A DNA stretch of 64,000 nt from Thermoplasmata archaeon (GCA_021806165.1 JAJZXY010000005.1:1-64000), one strand, 5' to 3'. Shown: positions 16,883 through 25,460, counted from the stretch's first letter. Notes: generated by a model not told the origin, from the sequence alone. Numbers and translations: made by a program.

Positions 16883-17045
16883 CAGCAGGTGCGGGAGCAT
16901 GAATATCGCGCTGCGGAAATTCAGATGTGCCGAATACAGCCATGAATAGCAGGTTAAAATTGCGCTGGACATCAGGCATAACCTGCTTTACACGCTTCAA
17001 TTCAGAGAGAAGTGCAACTGAAAGACAGCCGGAAAATTCAGCAGC

Positions 17046-17423
17046 CTATTTCAGTGCAGCGCTGGATGATTTTTCTATCCAGTCAAATAGGGGAATCAAC
17101 TGTGCTCTGAGCTCGAGTCCTTTGTCCGTCAGTGAATATTCAACACCGACAGGACGGGAATTGATTATCCGCCTCTCGACAAGACCCGCAGACTCAAGCT
17201 CCTTGAAGCGCTGTGAGATCAGGTTGGATCTGGCAGCTCCCACGCTCCGGAGCACTTCGTTGAAATGCATGCTTCTCTCGTTGCCCAGGAGTCCTATGAT
17301 GAGAAGAGTGTATCTCTTTCCGATCAGCCTCAGCACCGATTCAGACGGAAGAATGCATATTTCCCTCGAATCGTGCATTATCATGCAGGCCTTCTCTTTT
17401 GCCTTTACCATATGGGATGTCAT
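17046..17423 (-). CDS. HxlR-family winged-helix regulator (mercury module)
   Basis: A second HxlR protein, about 125 residues from ATG 17423 (GTG 17435 is an alternative). Core: VLRLIGKRYTLLIIGLL, AARSNLISQRFKELESAGLV, and wing GVEYSLTDKGLELR. Cys residues occur near the N-terminus (KACMIM, EICILP), again the sensing region of metal- or redox-responsive members. It diverges from the MerP-like/MerA operon, with an A/T-rich dyad at 17437-17456 directly before it. Distinct in sequence from the regulator at 11340. It probably represses itself and the mer genes. Confidence 0.82.
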   Translation of the reverse strand: MTSHMVKAKEKACMIMHDSREICILPSESVLRLIGKRYTLLIIGLLGNERSMHFNEVLRSVGAARSNLISQRFKELESAGLVERRIINSRPVGVEYSLTDKGLELRAQLIPLFDWIEKSSSAALK

Positions 17424-17436
17424 ATTGGACCACACT

Positions 17437-17456
17437 TATATTAAGCTTTTAATATA
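17437..17456. promoter_or_regulatory. Inverted repeat at the HxlR promoter
   Basis: TATATTAA and TTAATATA flank GCTT, an exact 8-4-8 dyad that overlaps the predicted TATA box about 25 bases before the regulator start. Candidate autoregulatory operator. Confidence 0.5.
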
Positions 17457-17468
17457 CTTTAAAAGATT

Positions 17469-17593
17469 GGACTAAGTCCGGATAACCGCACTGCCTTTGC
17501 CGGTCTGAATGCCCTACAGGCAGGTGCATCCACAAAGGCCGCGACAGCAATGGGGGCGTGTCTCGTTATTCTTGCCATGTTAGGACCAAGTCC
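17469..17593. promoter_or_regulatory. Two GGACyAAGTCC boxes in the mer intergenic region
   Basis: GGACTAAGTCC at 17469-17479 is a perfect 5-1-5 palindrome. GGACCAAGTCC at 17583-17593 differs by one central base. Between them a short frame encodes an Ala-rich hydrophobic stretch (17500-17610) that may be a gene remnant. The boxes could be operators for the divergent mer genes. Confidence 0.35.
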
Positions 17594-17649
17594 AGAAAAT
17601 TTAGTCTGCTCCTGAAAGTAAAAGCATACTCAGAAAATGACGCTTTCCC

Positions 17650-17659
17650 GTTTATTTAG
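17650..17659 (+). promoter_or_regulatory. TATA-like box of the MerP-like gene
   Basis: GTTTATTTAG lies about 27 bases before the ATG at 17683, implying a leaderless mer transcript. Confidence 0.5.
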
Positions 17660-17682
17660 CTATTGATGATTCAAACTCAATC

Positions 17683-17925
17683 ATGGATGAAAACCATCAT
17701 GAATCTGTCATGCTGCATGTTGCGGGCATGACATGCCAGGACTGCGTTATGCACGTGAAAAAGGCAATACTGGGCCTGGACGGGGTGTCCGATACAAAGG
17801 TCGACCTGAAAACAGGTGACACGAGCGTTGTCTACGAACCGGACAGGGTGAAACCTGAGGATATACTTGCTCTCAGGATATTCAGGCCCCCCTCCCACTA
17901 CAGCGCATCGATCAAAGAGCGGTGA
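17683..17925 (+). CDS. MerP-like HMA metal-binding protein
   Basis: An 80-residue HMA-domain protein with AGMTCQDC (Cys18, Cys21) and the strand pattern VDLKTGDTSVVYEPD. No signal peptide, so unlike bacterial MerP it is cytosolic and probably delivers Hg(II) or another soft metal to the reductase. The last 14 residues (FRPPSHYSASIKER) do not match the usual AIxxAGYSA ending and look partly frameshifted, though the metal loop and main fold are intact. The stop is 9 bases before the merA ATG, so the genes are co-transcribed. Confidence 0.8.
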   Translation: MDENHHESVMLHVAGMTCQDCVMHVKKAILGLDGVSDTKVDLKTGDTSVVYEPDRVKPEDILALRIFRPPSHYSASIKER

Positions 17926-17934
17926 TTGAATACA

Positions 17935-19377
17935 ATGACCCAAAAATTCGATGATATAATAATCGGACGGGGGGCCGCCGCGTTCTCGGCTGCCATTAAA
18001 CTCTCCGAGATATCCGGCGGTGAGGACAGCATAGCAATGATTGGCAGCGGTCCGATGGGCGGGACCTGCGTCAATGTCGGGTGCGTGCCTTCCAAGTATC
18101 TTCTTGAGGCTTCACACAGCCTGTATTACCCTGCCCATCCCTCGTTCACAGGCATAGGCAGGACACATCCAAAGCTTGACTTCGGCCGTATGATGTCAGG
18201 GCTGAGAGAGCTGGTAGCGGGTCAGAGACGCGACAAGTACGAAACAGTAATAGACGGCTATCCGAACGTTTCTGTATTCGAGGGAAAGGCGAGATTCGTG
18301 TCTTCAGGCGAAGTGGAAATAATTTCCCAGGCGGAGGGCAATGACGGGCACAACGGAGCAACGTACGCAGCGGACAGGATACTTGTGGCAACTGGATCAA
18401 GACCTACGGCGCCTCCGATAGAGGGGCTGGATGGAGTAGACTACATTACAAGCGATACAGTGTGGAATCTTAATGAAAGACCGGACAGGCTCACGGTTAT
18501 AGGCGGCGGTGCGATAGGTCTCGAACTCGGTCAGGCTTTCAGCCACTTTGGAACAGAGGTTTCTGTCGTGGAATCCATGCCAAGGATAATGTCCCAGGCG
18601 GATGGCGAGATTTCTGAACTGTTGCAGAAAAGACTCGAGAGCGAGGGGATGAAATTCTACATCAAAGCAAGGATCAACAGGGTCAGGAAGAAGGGGGATG
18701 AACAGATCACGGAGGTCATTACGGCAGCGGGCAGGAGTGAGGTGCTCAGCGATGTGCTGCTTGTTGCAACAGGCAGAGCTCCGAACACTGAACTTCTCAA
18801 TCTGGAAGCTGCAAAAGTTGCAACCGACAGGCGCGGTTTCATAAGGACCGACAGCTCAATGCGGACCACAAACGCCTCCATATACGCCGCGGGCGACTGT
18901 ATTTCGAAGAAACTGATGCTTGAGACACTTGCCGGGCGAGAAGGAGTGGTGGCCGCAAGCAACATGCTCGGTCACAAGATGCAGATAGACTATGCGTCGG
19001 TACCATGGGCCGTGTTCACCAATCCGCAGATAGCTGCTGTCGGACTCACCGAGGCGGAGGTCACGAGAACCCATGGCTCATGTTCTGTTAGCTCGCTGAC
19101 TCTTGATCGCGTTCCGAAAGCAGGAATATTGAATGATACGGAGGGACTGGTAAAACTGGTGGCAAATCCCTCTGATAACAAGATCGTAGGAGCGCAGCTG
19201 CTAGCACCACTTGCAACAGAATACATAATGGAGGCGGCTACGGCAGTCAAACTGGGTCTGACGTACGAAGATATAATCAACACAACGCACGTGTTCCCTA
19301 CGCTTGCGGAGAGCATCAAGATTGCATCTCAGGCCTTCGTGAGAGATGTGGAAACAATGAGCTGCTGCGTGGAGTGA
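17935..19377 (+). CDS. merA: Mercuric reductase
   Basis: A 480-residue flavoenzyme that reduces Hg(II) to volatile Hg(0) with NADPH. Signature features: FAD loop IIGRGAAAFSA, redox pair GGTCVNVGCVPSK (Cys45, Cys50), second nucleotide loop VIGGGAIGLELG, VFTNPQIAAVGLTEAE, HVFPTLAESIK, and the C-terminal vicinal pair SCCVE (Cys477, Cys478) that binds Hg(II) in MerA but is absent from lipoamide dehydrogenases. No N-terminal HMA domain is fused; the separate gene upstream supplies one. ATG 17935 is preferred over TTG 17926 because GGTG at 17920 gives a suitable spacing. Confidence 0.92.
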   Translation: MTQKFDDIIIGRGAAAFSAAIKLSEISGGEDSIAMIGSGPMGGTCVNVGCVPSKYLLEASHSLYYPAHPSFTGIGRTHPKLDFGRMMSGLRELVAGQRRDKYETVIDGYPNVSVFEGKARFVSSGEVEIISQAEGNDGHNGATYAADRILVATGSRPTAPPIEGLDGVDYITSDTVWNLNERPDRLTVIGGGAIGLELGQAFSHFGTEVSVVESMPRIMSQADGEISELLQKRLESEGMKFYIKARINRVRKKGDEQITEVITAAGRSEVLSDVLLVATGRAPNTELLNLEAAKVATDRRGFIRTDSSMRTTNASIYAAGDCISKKLMLETLAGREGVVAASNMLGHKMQIDYASVPWAVFTNPQIAAVGLTEAEVTRTHGSCSVSSLTLDRVPKAGILNDTEGLVKLVANPSDNKIVGAQLLAPLATEYIMEAATAVKLGLTYEDIINTTHVFPTLAESIKIASQAFVRDVETMSCCVE

Positions 19378-19465
19378 AATGTGACAAAAATCAGGCCCTG
19401 GATTTAACGGCATCAAACAGGAAGCAGGGGAATGAAATGGCGGACAGACAGTATGGCGGCTCTTC

Positions 19466-19663
19466 ATGAAAGCAGGGTACCTGACGATTACCGCCGCAAT
19501 ACTCGCATTTCTTGCCCTGCTCTTTGTTGCGGCGCGTAATTACGCCGCCGGACTCGGCGCTGCCCTCGGTACAGTTGCCATTGTGATCGCACTGTTCGGT
19601 TGCTGTGCGATTCCACTGCTTCTTTCCCTCTTCGTGAATGAGAACAGGAAGGGTGAAAAATGA
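19466..19663 (+). CDS. Small two-helix membrane protein with Cys-Cys pair
   Basis: A 65-residue protein with two hydrophobic helices (about 5-23 and 33-55) and a charged tail NENRKGEK. A vicinal pair, Cys46-Cys47, lies inside helix 2 (ALFGCCAIPLLL). Bacterial mercury importers MerT, MerF and MerC carry a Cys-Cys pair in a membrane helix, though normally in the first. It starts 88 bases after merA on the same strand and follows it in the likely operon. I infer a mercuric ion transporter analogue; no family can be named from sequence. Confidence 0.6.
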   Translation: MKAGYLTITAAILAFLALLFVAARNYAAGLGAALGTVAIVIALFGCCAIPLLLSLFVNENRKGEK

Positions 19664-19976
19664 CATGATGCAGACTGAACCTGCCTGAAACAGGATTTGG
19701 AACTGATATTCACTTCATTGCTGTGGGGATTATATGAAACTGGAGTTTCCCCGTTGAAAGGATACGATGACACGCAACCAGGGAGGACCGATGGCGCAGG
19801 AAACATCGTGAAAATGGAGTAGTCAGTTCACATCATTCATGCTGAAGCATATCCTCAAATCTGGGAAGCCACTGGTATCTTCACTCTACGGCCTGTCCGG
19901 GCACCCCATATGCCGGACTACTTCAGTCGTAAAAAGTGATAAATAACGCATTCCGATATTCATCTGAAGGGATAGG
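19664..19976. other. Intergenic stretch before sepF
   Basis: 313 bases without a gene. Only very short frames occur. The right end carries the sepF promoter; nothing else was recognised. Confidence 0.5.
19938..19947 (+). promoter_or_regulatory. TATA-like box of sepF
   Basis: GATAAATAAC lies about 30 bases before the ATG at 19977, giving a leader of only a few bases. Confidence 0.5.
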
Positions 19977-20351
19977 ATGGCCATTCTAAAGAAAAAGGAA
20001 TTCGGAAGAGGCGACTCATCGCCAGTGGAAACGAGTGAGTTCATTGACCTCACTCAGATGAACTTCGACTCAGACTCGTCGATAGGCGCAAAGACACTTG
20101 TCAAGGTCGCGGAAATATACAGGTACGAGGATCTTGGCAAGCTGACCGCGCATGTGTTCAACGGTCACGTTCTGATACTGGATTACACCGCACTGTCCGG
20201 GGACCAGCTCTCCATGAAGCGCATCTCGAACGAGCTTAAGCTGGTGGCAAGGGACGTCGGAGGAGATGTTGCCGGTCTGGGGAAGAATTACTTCCTGGTC
20301 ACTCCCGGCGGCATGAAGGTAGACAGGAACAAGATTAAGGGCGGTTTCTGA
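19977..20351 (+). CDS. sepF: Archaeal SepF-like cell division protein
   Basis: A 124-residue protein of the SepF/DUF552 fold, which in FtsZ-containing archaea anchors the division ring to the membrane. Pattern seen: short N-terminus starting MAILKKK, Asp/Ser-rich linker (FDSDSSIG), then VKVAEIYRYEDLGKL, a strand HVLILDYTAL, an amphipathic helix KRISNELKLVARDVGGDV and the end KNYFLVTPGGMKVDRNK. The N-terminal KKK stretch is a weak version of the membrane-targeting segment. It converges with the KaiC-like gene, 1 base apart. Confidence 0.8.
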   Translation: MAILKKKEFGRGDSSPVETSEFIDLTQMNFDSDSSIGAKTLVKVAEIYRYEDLGKLTAHVFNGHVLILDYTALSGDQLSMKRISNELKLVARDVGGDVAGLGKNYFLVTPGGMKVDRNKIKGGF

Positions 20352-20352
20352 A

Positions 20353-21075
20353 CTATTCGCTTATTGGCGGTGTTGCTGAGAACACCCCGTCCTTGAATAT
20401 CAGTGTAAGGTAGCCGTGCTCCACCTTTGAATGGCGCATCTTGAGGCATCTTATCCTCAGCTGGTAGTCGGCCTCACCCACCTGGTGGAATCGCAATGCG
20501 ATTGTGCCGTCTGCCAGGAAGTCCTCGCCGTATGCTGATATCTCCTCGTTGCCCGGTTTCAGCTCTGATATGATGAATGCAGTTATGCCCAGTTTCCTGA
20601 TGAATCCGAAGAAATGGAACAGTTCCTGCCTCGGGTTCTGCACCCTGGCAAGGGAGAATATCGCGTTCAGTGAGTCTATTACAAGCAGATCTACGCCGTG
20701 AGCATCATATCTCTTCTTCACATATTCTTCAAGTATCTTGAACCAGTCCCTGCCGCTGTCCGCCTCCGTGTGCTCGAGCCTGAGGCTCGCTATGTCGGAG
20801 ATCGTCAGCTTCCCCTCGTCGACAGGCCAGAAGCCGAGGTTCTTCATCGACTCCATCAGACTCTGCTTTGTCTCCTCCAGCGATATGTAAAGGCACTTCT
20901 TGTCAGCCTTCCTTGCATTGTTCCAGAGAAGATTCATCGATATTGACGATTTCATCGTCCCCGGAGAGCCGAAGAGCAGGACTATGTGCCCCTTCCTGAC
21001 GCCGCCATTAATCCTGTCGTCAAACCCCTCTATGTATGTCCTAACCCTCTCAGCCTGGAGCATCTTCGTTTCCAC
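20353..21075 (-). CDS. KaiC-like RecA-superfamily ATPase
   Basis: A 240-residue single-domain ATPase. Walker A is GSPGTMKSS (residues 36-44), with FDDRINGGVRKG before it as in KaiC-domain proteins; the Walker B strand is VDLLVIDSLNAIF; a sensor block follows at FIISELKPGNEE. Such archaeal proteins act in signal transduction or regulate motility (FlaH/ArlH is a relative), but no archaellum genes are nearby. The start is GTG 21075 or ATG 21063. A TATA-like GTTTAAATTGG (21101-21111, this strand) supports the region. It ends against sepF. Confidence 0.78.
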   Translation of the reverse strand: METKMLQAERVRTYIEGFDDRINGGVRKGHIVLLFGSPGTMKSSISMNLLWNNARKADKKCLYISLEETKQSLMESMKNLGFWPVDEGKLTISDIASLRLEHTEADSGRDWFKILEEYVKKRYDAHGVDLLVIDSLNAIFSLARVQNPRQELFHFFGFIRKLGITAFIISELKPGNEEISAYGEDFLADGTIALRFHQVGEADYQLRIRCLKMRHSKVEHGYLTLIFKDGVFSATPPISE

Positions 21076-21190
21076 AGTATCGTGGCAAACTTGTGGTAAG
21101 CCAATTTAAACGTGATGCTACAATTTTCGTTTAGCCGAATCATGCCTTCACCACAACTGCTGAAATACTCGGTATGCACATTCAAGGTCG

Positions 21191-22462
21191 ATGGGCTCAG
21201 GCGGGAAGGTAATACACGATTCCGTGCACGGGAGCATTCTGCTGTCCCCCAGCTACGAGCGTATTTTGAATTCGCCGGAGATGCAGCGCATGGGCCAGAT
21301 ACACCAGCTTGGCCTTGCAAACCTTGTCTTCCCGGGCGCCAACCACACAAGGCTTGAGCACATGCTTGGAACATTCCATCTCGCCTCCCGCTTCAGCGAA
21401 ACCCTTGGCATCACCGGGAGGGACAGGGATCTGCTGCTGGCCTCGGCGCTTGTCCATGACGCGGGTCACCCGCCATTCTCCCACACCTTTGAGGAAGTGC
21501 TGAGGAAGAGGCTCAGGGTCGACCACATGGAACTGACAGCCCGCATCATAAGGGGGGAGGCCGACACCGTTCCCGAGGAGGAGCAGTCCGTTGTGAGGAG
21601 GGTGCCAAGGATCGTGGAATGCATCGAGCGGATGGAGCTAGACCCGAGGGAGGTGGCGCTCGCCGTCATGAAGGAGCGCGGTGCCAGGGGAATTCCGCCC
21701 TATGTCACAGCGCTTATACACGGCCCGGTGGACGCCGACCAGATGGACTACCTCATGCGCGACTCATACTTCACAGGCGTAGCCCCCGGAAGGATTGACT
21801 CCGACAGGATCATCAGGACATCATGCATTGTGGGGAAGCGAATGGTGGTGAGGCGGAGCGGCATACCCGCCGTGGAGGGGCTCATCGTGTCGAGGGCGCT
21901 TATGAACAGCGCAGTGTATTTCCACAGGACGGTGCGGATTGCCGAGATGATGCTCACGAAGGCGGTGTCGATGCTGGACAGGGAGATGTTCGAGGAGATT
22001 TACAAGGATACCGACGCCTCCCTTTCGGAGAGGCTGATCAGGCACGGCGGCTTTCCGAGGGAGATGGCGCTGCGCCTGAAGTACAGGAGGCTATACAAGT
22101 CCGCACTGCTGATCAGCATGGACGAAATGGGGAGGGAGGAGAGAGAAGCAGTTGCCACTATAGTCCGCGGGGGGCGCATTTCCGATCTGGAGGACGAGAT
22201 TGCTGCGCGTGCCGGGGCGGGGCCGGGCTCTGTCATAATAGATGCCGCGATGCCCGAATATCTCTCAGGTGCGGGCGTAAAGGGGAAGACAGAGGTGCCT
22301 ATAATGGATGACGGTGGCGTCGTGCGCCCACTTACGCGGTTGAGTTCCATAGCAAGGGCCGTGCAGACGCATTCAAGGCAGGAGTGGGGTTTGATGGTCA
22401 TATGTGACAGAAGGCTGGCAGGAAGGGTGGGGGAGGCGGCGCGGCGCATCATATTCGGGTAG
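21191..22462 (+). CDS. HD-domain phosphohydrolase (COG1078-like)
   Basis: A 423-residue metal-dependent hydrolase related to dGTPases and SAMHD1. The N-terminus has the family opening VIHDSVHGSILLSPSYERIL, then the HD ligands in order: HTRLEHMLGTFHL, ALVHDAGHPPFSHTFE, and later HGPVDADQMDYLMRDSYFTG, which contains the distal Asp. Length is normal. The probable activity is hydrolysis of dNTPs or another nucleotide. The start is ATG 21191. The intergenic space of 115 bases upstream is shared with the divergent KaiC-like gene. Confidence 0.85.
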   Translation: MGSGGKVIHDSVHGSILLSPSYERILNSPEMQRMGQIHQLGLANLVFPGANHTRLEHMLGTFHLASRFSETLGITGRDRDLLLASALVHDAGHPPFSHTFEEVLRKRLRVDHMELTARIIRGEADTVPEEEQSVVRRVPRIVECIERMELDPREVALAVMKERGARGIPPYVTALIHGPVDADQMDYLMRDSYFTGVAPGRIDSDRIIRTSCIVGKRMVVRRSGIPAVEGLIVSRALMNSAVYFHRTVRIAEMMLTKAVSMLDREMFEEIYKDTDASLSERLIRHGGFPREMALRLKYRRLYKSALLISMDEMGREEREAVATIVRGGRISDLEDEIAARAGAGPGSVIIDAAMPEYLSGAGVKGKTEVPIMDDGGVVRPLTRLSSIARAVQTHSRQEWGLMVICDRRLAGRVGEAARRIIFG

Positions 22463-22466
22463 GCAG

Positions 22467-22477
22467 GTAATATTTAT
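22467..22477 (+). promoter_or_regulatory. TATA-like box of the broken surface-protein gene
   Basis: GTAATATTTAT lies about 40 bases before the GTG at 22515 that opens the membrane anchor. Confidence 0.4.
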
Positions 22478-22514
22478 CCACCAGTCACTTTTCAGGCACA
22501 GGACGCGGGGGATA

Positions 22515-23262
22515 GTGGTTCTGGGCATAGCTGCCGGCATCGTGGCCATGGTCATGATTGTCTCAGTCTCAATATGGTTCAGCCAAATCAGATACAGGGA
22601 GTTTCAGCGCTCAACCTACTACGACGGCGCATAGAGACTCCAGCCGGACAGCTGCTACAACCCCTCCAGCCTCCCCTCCCCCATATCCTGTGAAAATGTC
22701 CCTTGATGTCAACCAGTCTCAGGTTGTGAACGGCACAGCTTCCTGCTCGCTTTTACCGTTCAACGATATTGTGCAGTTCAACGACAGCTCGCGCTCGTTT
22801 GAGCTCGGCATATTCGTGAAGCAGTTCTCCAACTACAATCTTTCTTCGGCACCGGCCGGCTAACACATCAGTCCTGTCATCGTAATTGCACTGCTGAAGG
22901 CGGACTGCAGCCGCGGTGTCTTCCCAGCATTCGGGCCATTGAGCCTCTCCGTATATGGCGGCAGAAGCTCGTCAAACCTCACTGACACCTTCTCACCGTT
23001 TCTTGTCAAGCTCTGGAGCAGCGGCAGCTCTGTCAGCGCCACCTCGAGGACGGAGGTCACCCCCGCGCTCGTGACGGTGTACAATGTAAACCCGTCCATA
23101 AACTCCTCGAGAATGCTTGTGAGCAGGTACCTGCCCGGCGCCTACTGCACACAGCTGCGCCTTGGCATGTATCGGATGGCGCAGGCAGGAACAACATACG
23201 AGGGCGGCCTGGAGCTGACCGAACCGTGGCTCACACTCCTGCCCAGAAACCGCTCCCGCCGC
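22515..23262 (+). pseudogene. Membrane-anchored surface protein, frameshifted and interrupted
   Basis: Frame 1 from GTG 22515 encodes an N-terminal transmembrane helix (GIAAGIVAMVMIVSVSIW) and stops at 22632. The protein continues one frame over, from about 22620, with a Pro-rich linker (TPPASPPPYPV) and an extracellular Ser/Asn/Thr-rich domain. That frame meets TAA at 22861-22863, then stays open in frame with LSLSVYGGRSSSNLTDTF and later segments, running into the 3' end of rtcB on the other strand. A frameshift plus a nonsense codon indicate a dead gene. Family not recognised; residues outside the anchor are typical of archaeal surface or pilin-like proteins. Confidence 0.6.
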
Positions 23263-24717
23263 TCAGCCCTTCATGACGCCGGCGGGTACAACCCTTGCAA
23301 CCATACTGGACAGCCCCGCCTCATGCGTTATGCGCACCACGTCGTCTATGTTCTTGTACGCTCCCGGCGCCTCCTCCAGTATGCCCTCCTTTGTTGCCGA
23401 CTTGAGGTAGACGCCGCTGTCTGCGAGCTTCTGCCTGACCTCGCTGACATTGTACTTGCGCATTGCCGCGCTCCTTGACAGCACCCTGCCGGCACCGTGG
23501 CATGTGGACCCGAAACTCTCCCTGACGGAGCCCGGGGCACCGACAAGAAGGTAGCTTGCAGTCCCCATGTCTCCCGGTATGATGACAGGCTGCCCGGCGC
23601 CCGCATATTTCCCCGGGACGAGGGGGTGGCCGGGAGGGAGCGCCCTGGTTGCCCCCTTCCTGTGAATGTACGCCCTTCTCCTCCTCCCGTCTATCTCGTA
23701 CTCCTCCACCTTGGCTATGTTGTGTGCAACATCGTAAACCATGTGCATCCCCATCTCCTCGGGAGGGCGCTTCATTACCGCCCTGAACGATTCCCTGATT
23801 GCATGCAGTATGAGCTGCCTGTTGGCCCAGCCGAAATTGGCAGCCGCGGCCATTGCGGCGAAATAGTCCTCACCCTCCCTTGAATGGATGGGGGCGCATG
23901 CAAGCTGCCTGTCAGGCAGGTCGAATCCGTAGCCTCCCATCTTTGCCTCCATCTCCTTCAGGTAGTCAGTTGCCACCTGGTGCCCCAGACCCCTGGAGCC
24001 GCAGTGGACCGTCACCACAATCTGGTCGGGGGAGTCAATGCCGAACTTTTTTGCAGTCGCATCGTCGAATATCCTCTCCACCCTGTCAATCTCAAGAAAA
24101 TGGTTCCCCGCACCAAGCGTCCCTATCTGCTTCCTCCCGCGCTGCTTGGCCTTCACGCTGACCCTGGAAGCATCGGCCTGCCTGTATGTGCCATTCTCCT
24201 CAGTGACATCCAGATCCTCCTGCCAGCCGTAACCGCTGTCTATTGCCCACTTTGCCCCCTCCTCGAGCACCCTGTCAATCTCACCGCCCTTTGCATTGAC
24301 ACTGCCCTCGGAGCCGACGCCGCACGGGACCCTCCTGAAAAGCTCCTCCACCAGATCCTTCACCTTCCCCTCGATATCCCTGTAGGTCAGGTTTGTCCGG
24401 ACCATCCTCACCCCGCAGTTGATGTCGAAACCAAGCCCTCCCGGGGAGATGACCCCGTCCTCGTCCGATTCAGCAATCACTCCACCGATGGGGAAGCCGT
24501 ATCCCCAGTGGATGTCCGGCATCGCAAGCGCCTTGCCCAGAATGCCTGGCATGAAGGCTATGTTTGCAGCCTGCTCAAGCGCATTGTCCTGCCTGATTGT
24601 CTGCAGCATCTTCTCGTCGGCGTAAATGACTGAGGAGGTCCTCATGCCAGGCTTGTAGCTCACCGGTATCTCCCATCTGTAATCATCTATCCTGTTGAGC
24701 GGTCCGTCCCAGGTCAT
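23263..24717 (-). CDS. rtcB: RNA-splicing ligase RtcB
   Basis: A 484-residue GTP- and manganese-dependent ligase that joins tRNA exon halves (2',3'-cyclic phosphate to 5'-OH). Signature blocks in order: ALAMPDIHWGYGFPIGG, PGGLGFDINCGVRM with the metal Cys, GTLGAGNHFLE, VHCGSRGLGHQVA, VYDVAHNIAK, and STCHGAGRVLSRSAA with the guanylylated His. The C-terminal end SSMVARVVPAGVMKG is intact. No intein is present. The start is ATG 24717 (MTWDGPLNRI). Confidence 0.96.
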   Translation of the reverse strand: MTWDGPLNRIDDYRWEIPVSYKPGMRTSSVIYADEKMLQTIRQDNALEQAANIAFMPGILGKALAMPDIHWGYGFPIGGVIAESDEDGVISPGGLGFDINCGVRMVRTNLTYRDIEGKVKDLVEELFRRVPCGVGSEGSVNAKGGEIDRVLEEGAKWAIDSGYGWQEDLDVTEENGTYRQADASRVSVKAKQRGRKQIGTLGAGNHFLEIDRVERIFDDATAKKFGIDSPDQIVVTVHCGSRGLGHQVATDYLKEMEAKMGGYGFDLPDRQLACAPIHSREGEDYFAAMAAAANFGWANRQLILHAIRESFRAVMKRPPEEMGMHMVYDVAHNIAKVEEYEIDGRRRRAYIHRKGATRALPPGHPLVPGKYAGAGQPVIIPGDMGTASYLLVGAPGSVRESFGSTCHGAGRVLSRSAAMRKYNVSEVRQKLADSGVYLKSATKEGILEEAPGAYKNIDDVVRITHEAGLSSMVARVVPAGVMKG

Positions 24718-24786
24718 GCTATACCACGATCCATGTTCGCCGTGTGGCTTAAATAACTTTGTCTGGCACGCGCCTGGAATGTGCGT

Positions 24787-25422
24787 TCAGCCGATGTTCT
24801 TCGGTATGATGCAGAAACCGCCCTGCCTCCTGCTCAGCTGCATCAGCCTGGCGCCCTTCTCAAGCGAAAGCTTCCCCGGTGCCGGTGTCCACATGTAGTT
24901 GTCCACTGCGAGAATACCCCTCTCCATGTGGTCCCACGCATTCCTGAGCTCGAACATGACATGCTTCTCCTCGTGCGTGCTGTCATGGTAGAAGAGCTGT
25001 ATTGTGCCGAGTTCGTCAAGCAGCGGGACGAGAAGGTCTGCAGAATTGCCTGTGTGCAGCCTCCACTTTCCCCTGAGCCTTTCCGGGACCAGGAAGCCCA
25101 CCGGGTACTCCTCCTTCTCATTCCCGTACTTCACCCCCAGGTCTATGGAATGCAGGACCCCCTTCCCCAGGGCGGCCAGTATGGTCGTTGTGGATGAGCC
25201 AGCTCCCACGCCTGTCTCCACCGCCACCTCCGGCCTGAGAAGCTTTACAAGTGCAAACATCAGCCTGCGCTTCTCCGGGCCGAGGGCCCAGAGGTTTCTG
25301 TCCCCCAGCTTCCGGCTGATGTATGACTCAATCTTCTCCCCCTGCCTGATGTAATCCGCAACCTTGCCGTCGTCCTCGCCGAACAGTTTCGCAATGCGCC
25401 CGGCCGGGGTGGAGGATGTCAT
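24787..25422 (-). CDS. Class I SAM-dependent methyltransferase-like protein
   Basis: A 211-residue Rossmann-fold protein of the Methyltransf_24 type. The SAM loop is VAVETGVGAGSSTTTIL (motif I), the acidic end of strand 2 is HSIDLG, and IQLFYHDSTHEEKHVMFEL is the DxxH-like motif common to this group. N-terminal helices (residues 1-60) cap the fold. The substrate is unknown. It is upstream of rtcB on the same strand with a gap of 69 bases; functional linkage is not evident. Confidence 0.7.
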   Translation of the reverse strand: MTSSTPAGRIAKLFGEDDGKVADYIRQGEKIESYISRKLGDRNLWALGPEKRRLMFALVKLLRPEVAVETGVGAGSSTTTILAALGKGVLHSIDLGVKYGNEKEEYPVGFLVPERLRGKWRLHTGNSADLLVPLLDELGTIQLFYHDSTHEEKHVMFELRNAWDHMERGILAVDNYMWTPAPGKLSLEKGARLMQLSRRQGGFCIIPKNIG

Positions 25423-25460
25423 TCACAGTCACCATTACCGGGCTGGTGGCAGGCCATGGT

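Larger units (their letters stand above)
15921..17045. other. 1.1-kb region without a confident gene
   Basis: Between the CARF and the second HxlR gene only two weak candidates were found, listed separately (16060-16365 minus, 16436-16882 plus). The rest shows short mixed frames. Composition and interrupted hydrophobic stretches on both strands suggest decayed membrane or surface protein genes. Confidence 0.45.
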
